Source of the DNA: DASVTU01 sp036387415
GTDB taxonomy: Bacteria > Acidobacteriota > Blastocatellia > Pyrinomonadales > Pyrinomonadaceae
Assembly (NCBI GenBank): GCA_036387415.1
Contig: DASVTU010000018.1
Coordinates: 124,001 to 188,000 of the forward strand
Direction: 5' to 3'
DNA: 64,000 nucleotides
Under the pieces are notes generated by a model. It made no database searches and was not told where the DNA came from. It was given only the letters and a program-made list of their open reading frames with translations. The translations under genes and the position numbers were made by a program. Of the stretch, positions 26,460-34,592 are shown piece after piece (position 1 is the stretch's first letter; every line of letters starts with the position of its first letter).

Positions 26460-26476
26460 CAGTAGCCAGTAGTCAG
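26460..26476. repeat. CAGTAGT word repeat at the glcF start
   Basis: A 17-base copy of CAGTAGCCAGTAGTCAG, identical to 23213-23229, immediately before the glcF ATG in the position where a ribosome-binding site would normally lie. It occupies most of the 21-base gap between glcDE and glcF. Confidence 0.65.
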
Positions 26477-27928
26477 ATGAACAATCATTCATTACAACTT
26501 TCGAGCGCGCTGGCGGCGGAGGAGTCGAAACTTCTGGCGTGTGTTCATTGTGGGCTGTGTCTTGAGGCGTGCCCGACCTACGTGCACACGGGAGACGAAA
26601 ACGACAGCCCACGCGGCAGACTCTATCTCATGCGTGCGGTTGAGGAGGAACGCTTGAACGCGACTTCGACAGCGTTCACGCGACACATCAATCGCTGCCT
26701 CGGTTGCCGTGCGTGCGAGAGCGCGTGTCCTGCCGGAGTGGAGTATGGGCAACTTCTCGAAGCGGCGCGCTCGGACATCGCCGCGCACGGCACGCCGAAA
26801 GGATGGACGAGCCGTTTGCTGCGTCTACTGTTGCGACACGTGTGGCTTCATCCTGCGCGTCTGCGGATGGCATTTGCCGCCGCACGCGTGTTGCGAGATT
26901 CGCGTCTGCCGCGACTGTTGCTTCGCCTACGACGGACGCGGCTGCTCCCCAAGCGTCTCGGCTTCGCGTTAGCTTTACTTGACAGTTCCGCCAAGCAAAA
27001 TTTACGCCAGCAGACGGACGCGCGAGACACGGCGACAGGAGATAATGCGTCGAGGCTACGCGTTTTAGTTCAGGAGATGACGACATCCGTCGATAACGAA
27101 TCTCCCGGTGTGCGAGTAGTAGAAGCGTCGCAGCGCGTGGAGAAAACGGAAGCGTTGTTCTTCGAGGGATGCGTAATGGGTGGACTCTTTGCGCGTGTGA
27201 ATCGTGCGACAGAACGCGTGCTCAAAGCGAACGGGTGCGCGATGCGTGCGCCTCAATCACAGGTCTGTTGCGGCGCGCTCCATGCACATGCGGGCGACAT
27301 GGAGGGAGCGCGAATGCTTGCGCGTCGCAACGTCGATGCTTTCTCGGATTCGACCGACGCGCCGCCCATCGTCACCAACGCCGGAGGCTGCGGCGCGATG
27401 CTCGTCTCCTACGCGCACTTGCTGGCCGACGACGTGCAATACAAGGAACGTGCACAGGCGTTTAGCCGCCGAGTGCGCGACATCAGCCAACAACTCGAAG
27501 CGATTGGCATTCGCTGTGGCGTAAGTGCGAATGAAGTTTATACGACTTACGACGCTTCGTGTCATCTGCTTCACGGGCAACGCGCGAGCGATGAGCCGCT
27601 CGGCATGCTCGGTGCGATTACGAGTTTACGGTTTGCGCCACTCGAAGGGAGCGACGTGTGTTGCGGCGGGGCTGGTGTTTATAACCTTCTCGAACCAGAA
27701 CTCTCATCGCGCGTGCTCGAAGAAAAGTTGAAGCACATCGCAGAGACGGGCGCGCAAGTGTTGGCGACGGGCAATCCCGGTTGCCACATGCAAATCGGCG
27801 CGGGCGCGCAACTCGCGGGAATTGCCTTGCGCGTGTGTCATCCGGTCGAACTTTTGGATGAGGCATATAGCCGCGCGGGTTTTTATCAAGAAGACGATGG
27901 AGACGCTTCCGCACCTTCAAGCAACTGA
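26477..27928 (+). CDS. glcF: Glycolate oxidase iron-sulfur subunit GlcF
   Basis: 483 residues. Two 4Fe-4S motifs: CVHCGLCLEACPTY (about residues 22-35) and CLGCRACESACPAGVEYG (about 75-92). Two CCG (DUF3400-type) domains follow: FEGCVMGGLFARVN...VCCGALHAHAGD and TYDASCHLLHGQ...VCCGGAGVYNLLEPELS. GlcF passes electrons from the flavin subunits to the quinone pool. It lies 21 bases after the GlcD-GlcE fusion with no Shine-Dalgarno, so translation may be coupled. The region between the Fe-S and CCG parts (about 150-225) is Arg-rich. It converges with nagA. Confidence 0.93.
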   Translation: MNNHSLQLSSALAAEESKLLACVHCGLCLEACPTYVHTGDENDSPRGRLYLMRAVEEERLNATSTAFTRHINRCLGCRACESACPAGVEYGQLLEAARSDIAAHGTPKGWTSRLLRLLLRHVWLHPARLRMAFAAARVLRDSRLPRLLLRLRRTRLLPKRLGFALALLDSSAKQNLRQQTDARDTATGDNASRLRVLVQEMTTSVDNESPGVRVVEASQRVEKTEALFFEGCVMGGLFARVNRATERVLKANGCAMRAPQSQVCCGALHAHAGDMEGARMLARRNVDAFSDSTDAPPIVTNAGGCGAMLVSYAHLLADDVQYKERAQAFSRRVRDISQQLEAIGIRCGVSANEVYTTYDASCHLLHGQRASDEPLGMLGAITSLRFAPLEGSDVCCGGAGVYNLLEPELSSRVLEEKLKHIAETGAQVLATGNPGCHMQIGAGAQLAGIALRVCHPVELLDEAYSRAGFYQEDDGDASAPSSN

Positions 27929-27944
27929 TGCCCCAAACAGCCAG

Positions 27945-29141
27945 CTAAACTTGAAAAGCGACGCGCCCGCCGACGAGCGTGAGTTGCACTTTCCCTTCAT
28001 CATCGAGCGCAACAAGGTCTGCGCGTTTCCCTTCCTCAATTGTGCCGCATAGGTCTGCGATGCCGAGCAGTCGCGCAGGATTAGTCGCGGCCATGCGCGC
28101 CACATCCTGCGGCGATGCGCCGAGCGTGTGCATCATTCGCACGGCGTCGTTCATGGTGATGACCGACCCGGCGATGCTGCCGCGCGCGTTGCTTGTGCGC
28201 CCGTCTTTAACCGTAATCGTTTCACCCCAGACACGATAGTCGCCGTCGCCCATGCCCGTCGGTGCAACGGCATCGCTGATGAGCGCGACGCGTTGCGCCG
28301 TTTTGCAGCGCAGGACGAGGCGCAGCATGAGCGTGTCTGAATGGATGCCGTCAGCAATCACGTCGCAGGTCACATCGTCGTGGAGAAGTCCCCAACCGAT
28401 AGGCCCCGGCGCGCGATGATGGAGCGGCGACATGGCGTTGAGAAAATGCGTCATGTGTTGCGCGCCCGCAGCCCTCGCGCGGTCGAGAATATCGACGGTG
28501 GCGCGCGTATGGCCGATGGAGACTATCCAGCCGCGCTTCGTCAGTTCGCGCACTAAATCGACTCCACCTTCAATCTCCGGCGCGACGGTCGTCAGGTGTC
28601 GCGCACCGTCGAGGTTAATGGTCGCCAGAGCGTCGAGGTCGGAGGCGTCGCGGAAGGTGCGAAAGTACGGAGGCCGCAAGGCTCCGCACTGTGCGCTGTT
28701 GATGAACGGCCCTTCGTAGTGGAGGCCGAGCGCGCGTGCTGCCGCGTCGGGGTATTCGTCTTGCTCGCGCATCAGTTGTTCGACGGCGCGGGCGGCTCCC
28801 GCGTAGTCTTCGACGGGCGCGGGGACGAGCGTCGGCAACCATGCCGTGACACCGTGGCGCGCGAGAAACTGCGCGACGCGCCGGAGGTCTTCGGTCGTGG
28901 CCTCCATCGTATCGACGCCGATTGCGCCGTGGATGTGGATGTCGATGAAACCGGGAAAGAGCGTCAGGCCATCAAGGTCGAGCACGGTGGTTGATGGCGA
29001 CGCGGAGAAATGTTCGTCGGCGGTTGAGAGGTTGCTGATGCGCCCGTGTTCGATGTGCAGTTGGCCGCGTTCGACAATGCTGTCGGGCAAGACGAGACGC
29101 GCGCCGCGCAAGAGTAGAGTTCTGTTCTCAGTGGGAGGCAT
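27945..29141 (-). CDS. nagA: N-acetylglucosamine-6-phosphate deacetylase
   Basis: 398 residues, amidohydrolase superfamily. Metal-site and substrate motifs match NagA: PGFIDIHIHGAIGVD (HxH), LHYEGPFIN (catalytic Glu region), VSIGHTRA, THFLNAMSPLHHRAPG (substrate loop) and LISDAVAPTGMG (catalytic Asp). It converts GlcNAc-6-P to GlcN-6-P, the step after MurQ in MurNAc catabolism. It is the last gene of the minus-strand run of sugar and peptidoglycan genes, separated from the TonB receptor by a 15-bp hairpin, so it may have its own promoter. No nagB is present in the window. Confidence 0.93.
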   Translation of the reverse strand: MPPTENRTLLLRGARLVLPDSIVERGQLHIEHGRISNLSTADEHFSASPSTTVLDLDGLTLFPGFIDIHIHGAIGVDTMEATTEDLRRVAQFLARHGVTAWLPTLVPAPVEDYAGAARAVEQLMREQDEYPDAAARALGLHYEGPFINSAQCGALRPPYFRTFRDASDLDALATINLDGARHLTTVAPEIEGGVDLVRELTKRGWIVSIGHTRATVDILDRARAAGAQHMTHFLNAMSPLHHRAPGPIGWGLLHDDVTCDVIADGIHSDTLMLRLVLRCKTAQRVALISDAVAPTGMGDGDYRVWGETITVKDGRTSNARGSIAGSVITMNDAVRMMHTLGASPQDVARMAATNPARLLGIADLCGTIEEGKRADLVALDDEGKVQLTLVGGRVAFQV

Positions 29142-29174
29142 GGAAATTATTTAAGCACAGTTTCCGAAATGCGC

Positions 29175-29211
29175 GTATGCCCGCAGAGTAGAGAAAACTC
29201 TGCGGGCATAC
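29175..29211 (-). terminator. Strong 15-bp hairpin after the TonB receptor gene
   Basis: A perfect 15-bp stem (29175-29189 with 29197-29211, left arm GTATGCCCGCAGAGT) and a 7-base loop. Two more pairs and a short bulged stem extend outward. It lies about 30 bases past the receptor stop codon. The T tract on the minus side is weak, so it could also be a processing hairpin. Confidence 0.65.
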
Positions 29212-29238
29212 GCATTTAGGAGGCATCGTGTTTGGCGT

Positions 29239-32200
29239 TTAGAAGTTCATCTTGATGCCCAACTGGATGATGCGCGGGTCGCGCGTCGTGGTGATGACGC
29301 CGAACGTCGTGTTGGTCTGGATGAAGCGCGTCGGGAAACTCCCCGCCGGGGCAGTCGGGTCGGGCGCGAAGGTCGCGGCGGTTCCGGGGTTGCCGTACTG
29401 CGGATGGTTGAAGGCGTTGAAGAACTCGGCGCGCAGTTGAAGGTTGGTATCTTCGGTGAAGCGGAAAGACTTCATCACGGAGATGTCGAAGTTGTTGATG
29501 CCGGGGCCACGGACGATGCCGCGTCCGGCGGTGCCGAAGCCCGTGAATGCCGGAGCGAAAGCGGCGGTGTTAAACCACTGGTTGATGCTTCCGTTTCCGC
29601 TTGGGTCGCCGACGAGATTGGGACGAAGGGTGCTGCCGGTTCCGAGCGGGTCGGTGAACTGAAAGAGTGAGCCGGAGGGCGTCGTCCCTGAGATGGTCTG
29701 CGTGATGGTGAGCGGCGTTCCGCTCTGCGCGGTGTAGATGCCGGAAATCTGGAATCCGCCGAGCAGGGTTCCGAGCGCGTCGGTGCGACCACGGAAGAAG
29801 GGCAGTTCGTAGAGGAAGTTGGTGGTGAAGACGTGCGTGCGGTCAAACTGCGAGAGCGCGCGGTCGAGACCGGGATTGTTCGGGTCTTGCGGCGCGTCGC
29901 TGCGGTCGGTCGAAGCATCGGTGATGTTCTTCGAGAAGGTATAGACCGCGCCGAGTTGGAGGCCGCGCGAGAAGCGTTTGTTGAAGGTCATTTGCAGCGA
30001 ATTGTAGTTACTGTCGGCTTCGGTGCGGCGGTCGTTAATCGCGCCGTAGCCGAGGAACGGACGCACGGCGTTGATTGATGGGAACTGCGTCGCGGTGAGC
30101 GTGCCGTTGGCGCGCAGTTGCGCGGTGAGAGCCGCGCGTGCGCCGGGCGCAGGCTGATTGATGTTGATGAGACGCAGGAGATTGCGACCCGACGTGCCGA
30201 CGTAGGCGGCCTCCAAGACTGAATCCTTGAAAATCTCACGTTGCACGGCGAGGCTGTACTGATATGTGCGCGGGATTTTAAAGGGGTCGCCCGTGCTCGA
30301 AAGCGTGAGCGTGGGGACGGTGGTCCGCGCCACGCCTGCGCGCGGATTCGAGAGCAGCGGGTTGTCAATCGTGACGCGGGAATTGACGCGCGGGTTGACG
30401 AAAGCATTCTGTTCGACGATGCCGACCAATGTGCGGTCGAAGTAGAGACCGAAGCCGCCACGAACTACCGTCCGCCCGTCGCCGAAAACGTTGTAGGCGA
30501 AACCGACGCGAGGGCCGAGCGTGTTGTACTGGTTGGATTGAACGCGCCGCCCGTAGGGCGAATTGTCTCCCGCAAAGATGATGCCGTTGAACCTGTTGCC
30601 GCTTCCCGAGATGACGTTGCCGCTGATAGGTTCGATTCTCACAGCCGCAGCCGGATTGTAAAAGTCGGGGCGGAAGGAGGTCAGGAGGTCGTTTTCGTCG
30701 ATGGGATTGGCGTAGATGGAATAGCGTGCGCCGTAGTCAATCGAGAGTTGTGGCGTCACCTTCCATGAATCCTGCGCGTAGAACTCAAGCGTGTTGTAGC
30801 GCAGTTGGACTTTGACTTCGTTTTCGTCTTCGAGATAGCTGCTCGGAAAGCCGAGAAGGAAGTCTGCGTAGTCGTTGCCGGAACGCGAACCGTTGAAGCT
30901 GTAGGTGCCGTTGAGGGCATTTCCGGCGTTCTCGTTCTTGGCTTCGCGCGAATAGAAAGCGCCGAACTTGAGTGTGTGCTGCCCGCGCACCCATGTCAGA
31001 TTGTCGCGCCAAGTGTAGCTCGGATTTTCGATATTCTGCGGGCTGGTGAAGGTCAGGTTTGAAACCGCGCCCGTGAAGGCGATGCTCGGCAGAGCGCCTT
31101 GCAGCGTGCTCGGAAAGAGTTCGGGCGAGGTGAAGCCGGGAGCGTTGCTACGCAAGCCTGTGCCGACGAATGATGTCTGAATCAGATTCTTCGCGAAGTC
31201 GAACGCTATTTCGTTAATCACGGTCGGCGAAGCGACGGTCTTGAGACTCAGGACAAAGTTATCGCCGGGCGTGCTCGTCTCCTGCGCCGCTACGTTGGGG
31301 TAGAGCGTTCCGGCAGCCGCGCCGATGCTAAATGGGTCGAGAAAGGGATTGCCGCCGGGGTCGCCACGGAAGAAATCGTCGCGGATGTAGCGGCCATTGA
31401 GCGACCACTTGTCGCTGAAGTTGTGGTCGATGCGGATAATCTCCTGACGGAAATCGGCGGCGACGCCCGAACCGCGACGGAAGCGATTGAAGACTCCGTT
31501 GACGGATTCGTTGGGCGGCGACATGAAGGCCAGCAGGGCGCGCGCGTTGGGGTCGATGCGGTCTTGCGGGATGACGTAGTTGCCCGCCGCATCGCGCGGG
31601 AAAGCGAGTCCGGTCAGTGGGTCGTTGACGCGCGTGGCGAAGATGCCATTGCGCTGCGCGATGGTGGCGACGGTTCCGACCGCCGTGTTCGTGCCGCGAA
31701 TCTTGCGCCACTCTTGCGAATAGAAGAAGAAGCTGCGGTCGCGCCCGTTGTAAGTGCTCGCGCCGCCTTCGCCAAAACGCGGCATGATGATGGGGCCGCC
31801 GACGGTGAAGCCGTAGTCGTTGTATTTGAGCGGCGGCACGAAGCGTTCTTCGCCGTTCAAGCGGTTGAGACCCGCGAGCGGCACGATCTGAAACGGGTTG
31901 CGAGCATTCAGTCGGTCATTGCGGACGAACTCGTAGAGCGAGCCGTGAAAATCATTCGACCCGGAGCGGGTCACGACATTGATGACGCCGCCGCCGTTGC
32001 GTCCGAATTCGGGCGCGTAGTTGGAGGTCAGGACGGTGAACTCCGAAATGGCATCGACGCTCGGCACGGTCAGCAACGTCAGGTTCGACCCCGTATCGAC
32101 ATTGCGTGCGCCGTCCACAAGCCAGTTGATTGACGAAGTGCGCCCGCCGTTAATTGACAGAGAGACGACGGAGAGACCGCCGAAGCCAACCTGACTCGGA

Positions 32201-32712
32201 AGCGACGAAGTGACGCCCGCGCTGAGCGTCGCCAGTTGGACGAAGTTTCGATTGTTCAAGGGCAACTGCCGCACCTGCGCGCCGTTGACCAGACTTTGCT
32301 GCGTCGGGCTTTCCTGAATCAGCGCCGCGTCGCTCGTCACGGTGACGCTCTCGGTCACCTGTCCGGCTTCGAGCACGATGTCGACCGGACGGCGGTCGTT
32401 GACGTTGATGACGATATTTTCCTGTACGTGCTTCTTGAAGCCCGCGCCTTCGACCGTCAACGTATAAGTTCCGACGGGCAGTTGGGGAGCCGTGTAAACA
32501 CCCTCCTCCGTCGTTTGATAAGTTCTCTCGAAGCCGCGCTGAACGTCGGCGACGGTGATTTGCGCTCCGGCCACGGCAGCGCCCTTCTCGTCTGTGACCT
32601 GCCCGGTGATGGTTCCGGTCGTCTCCTGCGCGAAGGTGTTCAGGCCAAAGCCGATACAGAATATGAGGGATAAACACATCCTCCATAGACGGTTGTTGAA
32701 ATACTGTTTCAT
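29239..32712 (-). CDS. TonB-dependent receptor with N-terminal carboxypeptidase-regulatory domain (Oar-like)
   Basis: 1157 residues. The ATG at 32712 (AGAGGA upstream) opens a signal peptide ending NTFAQ; the frame continues upstream without support. Order: CarboxypepD_reg-like beta-sandwich (about 30-115, GTITGQVTDEKGAAVAGAQITV), plug domain (about 125-240, with SVVSLSINGGRTSSINWLVDGA), and a long beta-barrel ending in an aromatic C-terminus (QLGIKMNF) as needed for outer-membrane assembly. Such receptors are expanded in Acidobacteriota, and substrates cannot be read from sequence. Its place after a D-aminoacylase and near peptidoglycan salvage genes suggests import of peptide or sugar fragments, which is inference. 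Confidence 0.93.
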   Translation of the reverse strand: MKQYFNNRLWRMCLSLIFCIGFGLNTFAQETTGTITGQVTDEKGAAVAGAQITVADVQRGFERTYQTTEEGVYTAPQLPVGTYTLTVEGAGFKKHVQENIVINVNDRRPVDIVLEAGQVTESVTVTSDAALIQESPTQQSLVNGAQVRQLPLNNRNFVQLATLSAGVTSSLPSQVGFGGLSVVSLSINGGRTSSINWLVDGARNVDTGSNLTLLTVPSVDAISEFTVLTSNYAPEFGRNGGGVINVVTRSGSNDFHGSLYEFVRNDRLNARNPFQIVPLAGLNRLNGEERFVPPLKYNDYGFTVGGPIIMPRFGEGGASTYNGRDRSFFFYSQEWRKIRGTNTAVGTVATIAQRNGIFATRVNDPLTGLAFPRDAAGNYVIPQDRIDPNARALLAFMSPPNESVNGVFNRFRRGSGVAADFRQEIIRIDHNFSDKWSLNGRYIRDDFFRGDPGGNPFLDPFSIGAAAGTLYPNVAAQETSTPGDNFVLSLKTVASPTVINEIAFDFAKNLIQTSFVGTGLRSNAPGFTSPELFPSTLQGALPSIAFTGAVSNLTFTSPQNIENPSYTWRDNLTWVRGQHTLKFGAFYSREAKNENAGNALNGTYSFNGSRSGNDYADFLLGFPSSYLEDENEVKVQLRYNTLEFYAQDSWKVTPQLSIDYGARYSIYANPIDENDLLTSFRPDFYNPAAAVRIEPISGNVISGSGNRFNGIIFAGDNSPYGRRVQSNQYNTLGPRVGFAYNVFGDGRTVVRGGFGLYFDRTLVGIVEQNAFVNPRVNSRVTIDNPLLSNPRAGVARTTVPTLTLSSTGDPFKIPRTYQYSLAVQREIFKDSVLEAAYVGTSGRNLLRLININQPAPGARAALTAQLRANGTLTATQFPSINAVRPFLGYGAINDRRTEADSNYNSLQMTFNKRFSRGLQLGAVYTFSKNITDASTDRSDAPQDPNNPGLDRALSQFDRTHVFTTNFLYELPFFRGRTDALGTLLGGFQISGIYTAQSGTPLTITQTISGTTPSGSLFQFTDPLGTGSTLRPNLVGDPSGNGSINQWFNTAAFAPAFTGFGTAGRGIVRGPGINNFDISVMKSFRFTEDTNLQLRAEFFNAFNHPQYGNPGTAATFAPDPTAPAGSFPTRFIQTNTTFGVITTTRDPRIIQLGIKMNF

Positions 32713-32863
32713 AGCGTAGTCCTCTCTCTGTGATGACATGCAACACCGCGTATCCCACTGGCGCGCTCGCATTCGCCCAAACAAAGCCAAGCGAATTTTT
32801 GAGCCGGAACGGGGCTAACGGGTCAAGTGGAAAAATCTCAATCTTTCGTGCGCCGTTGCGCTC

Positions 32864-34501
32864 TCAATTCTTCTCGCGCGCTCCGCGCAGGGGCGTGCCG
32901 GGACGCGCGGCGGTCATCTCGCCGTTTGCCAGCACCGTCTCACCGTTGACGAGCACAAAGCTGATGCCGTTCGGATACTGGTGTGGCTGTTCAAAGGTGG
33001 CGCGGTCGCCGACGGTCGCGTCGTCGAAGATAACGAGGTCGGCGGCGAAGCCTTCGCTTATCAACCCACGGTCGCGCAGGCCGAAAGTCTGCGCGGGGAG
33101 CGAGGTCATTTTCCTGACAGCATCTTCGAGCGAGATAACGCCGAGTTCGCGCACGTAGCGACCGAGCACGCGCGCGTTGTTGCCATAGCCGCGCGGGTGC
33201 GGCACGCCCTCGCCGAAACGCCTGACGCCGCTATCGGAGGCCACCATCGTCCACGGTTCGCGCAGGATGCGTCGCACGTCCGCTTCATCCATTTTGTGAT
33301 AGACCATCCCCGCGCCGCCCGCCGCGTACATCTCCATAATCTGAGCAATCTGATTATTCACATCGCTCTTGCCCCGCTTCTCTTTGGTAATCCCGGCGAT
33401 TGATTTGCCGTTGAAGGCGGGATTCGCGCGGTGGCTGGCAACCATCGCGTACGAATAATCTTTGAAGCCGCTCTGCTTGAGCGACTCTTTCATCTCGCGT
33501 GCGGCGCGTTCGCGCGTCGCCGCATCGTCGAGACGCCGCTTGCCTTCTTCTAAACCTCCCTCGCGCACCCAACTCGGTAAGAGCGTGTCGAGCGAAGTCG
33601 AGGAAGCAGTGTAGACGTACTGGTCAACCGTCACCGACTGACCGCGCCGACGCGCTTCTTCGACCATGCCGAGCGTCACGGTCGTCTTGCCCCAGAGCTT
33701 CTTGCTACTAATTTTGAAATGCGAAATCTCGACGGGCAATCCCGCCTCCTCGCCGATGCGTAGACTCTCACGGATGGCTTCGACGACGCCGTTGCCTTCG
33801 TCGCGCATGTGCGTCGCATAGACGCCGCCATGACGCGCCGCGACACGCGCCAATGCGACCACCTCGTCGGTCTTGGCATACGTCCCCGGCACATAAATCA
33901 GTCCGGTCGAAAGGCCGAGCGCGCCGTCGCGCATGGCCTGTCCCACAATCCCCTCCATGCGCTGCAATTCTTCGCTCGTCGGCGCACGATTCGCCTCGCC
34001 CAAAACTTCTGCGCGCACGCTGCCGTGGCCGACGAGCGTCGAGATGTTGACGGAGAGCGGCTGTTCTGCGGAGCGTCCGAGAAACTTGCCGACATCGACG
34101 GCGGAAGAACCGCAGTTGCCCGTAACGAGCGAGGTGACGCCCATGCGGACGAAGTTCTCCGCTTCGGGCTGATTATAGATTCCTTCCGTGTGCGTGTGAA
34201 CGTCGATGAACCCCGGCGCGAGAATCTGCCCGCGCGCGTCAATCGCCTTGCGACCTTCGGCGGGCGCGATGCGCGCAATGCGCCTGATACGTCCGTCTTT
34301 GATACCGACATCGGCGCGAAACCACGGGTTGCCCGTGCCGTCTACGATGCGCGCATTCGTGATAACGAGGTCGTACGTTGTGACGGTGGCGACGGGCGCG
34401 TCCGTCGATTGCGTTGCAGCGGGCAAGGCGAAAGCGAGCGCGAATGCCGCCGAGAGTGCCGTCACAAGCAAGCTGGCGATAAAGCGTAGACGAATAATCA
34501 T
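32864..34501 (-). CDS. Secreted N-acyl-D-amino-acid deacylase (D-aminoacylase)
   Basis: 545 residues. The ATG at 34501 gives a good signal peptide (MIIRLRFIASLLVTALSAAF) and is preferred to the in-frame GTG at 34531. Amidohydrolase motifs: APGFIDVHTHTEG (HxH metal ligands), SLVTGNCGSS (the Cys ligand of D-aminoacylases), GLSTGLIYVPGTYA, YATHMRDEG, EISHFKIS and VASDSGVRRFG (catalytic Asp). The family hydrolyses N-acyl-D-amino acids to free D-amino acids. In a peptidoglycan-salvage setting the D-Ala or D-Glu of stem peptides is a plausible substrate class. It lies between two TonB receptor genes on the same strand. Confidence 0.9.
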   Translation of the reverse strand: MIIRLRFIASLLVTALSAAFALAFALPAATQSTDAPVATVTTYDLVITNARIVDGTGNPWFRADVGIKDGRIRRIARIAPAEGRKAIDARGQILAPGFIDVHTHTEGIYNQPEAENFVRMGVTSLVTGNCGSSAVDVGKFLGRSAEQPLSVNISTLVGHGSVRAEVLGEANRAPTSEELQRMEGIVGQAMRDGALGLSTGLIYVPGTYAKTDEVVALARVAARHGGVYATHMRDEGNGVVEAIRESLRIGEEAGLPVEISHFKISSKKLWGKTTVTLGMVEEARRRGQSVTVDQYVYTASSTSLDTLLPSWVREGGLEEGKRRLDDAATRERAAREMKESLKQSGFKDYSYAMVASHRANPAFNGKSIAGITKEKRGKSDVNNQIAQIMEMYAAGGAGMVYHKMDEADVRRILREPWTMVASDSGVRRFGEGVPHPRGYGNNARVLGRYVRELGVISLEDAVRKMTSLPAQTFGLRDRGLISEGFAADLVIFDDATVGDRATFEQPHQYPNGISFVLVNGETVLANGEMTAARPGTPLRGAREKN

Positions 34502-34592
34502 GGGTTCGTCGGTTACGAACCTCTCGGCCACGCCTGCGAGGCTGTGGCCTAGAGGAACAACTCAAGGTCAAACGTAGAGTCGGTTTGCTGTC

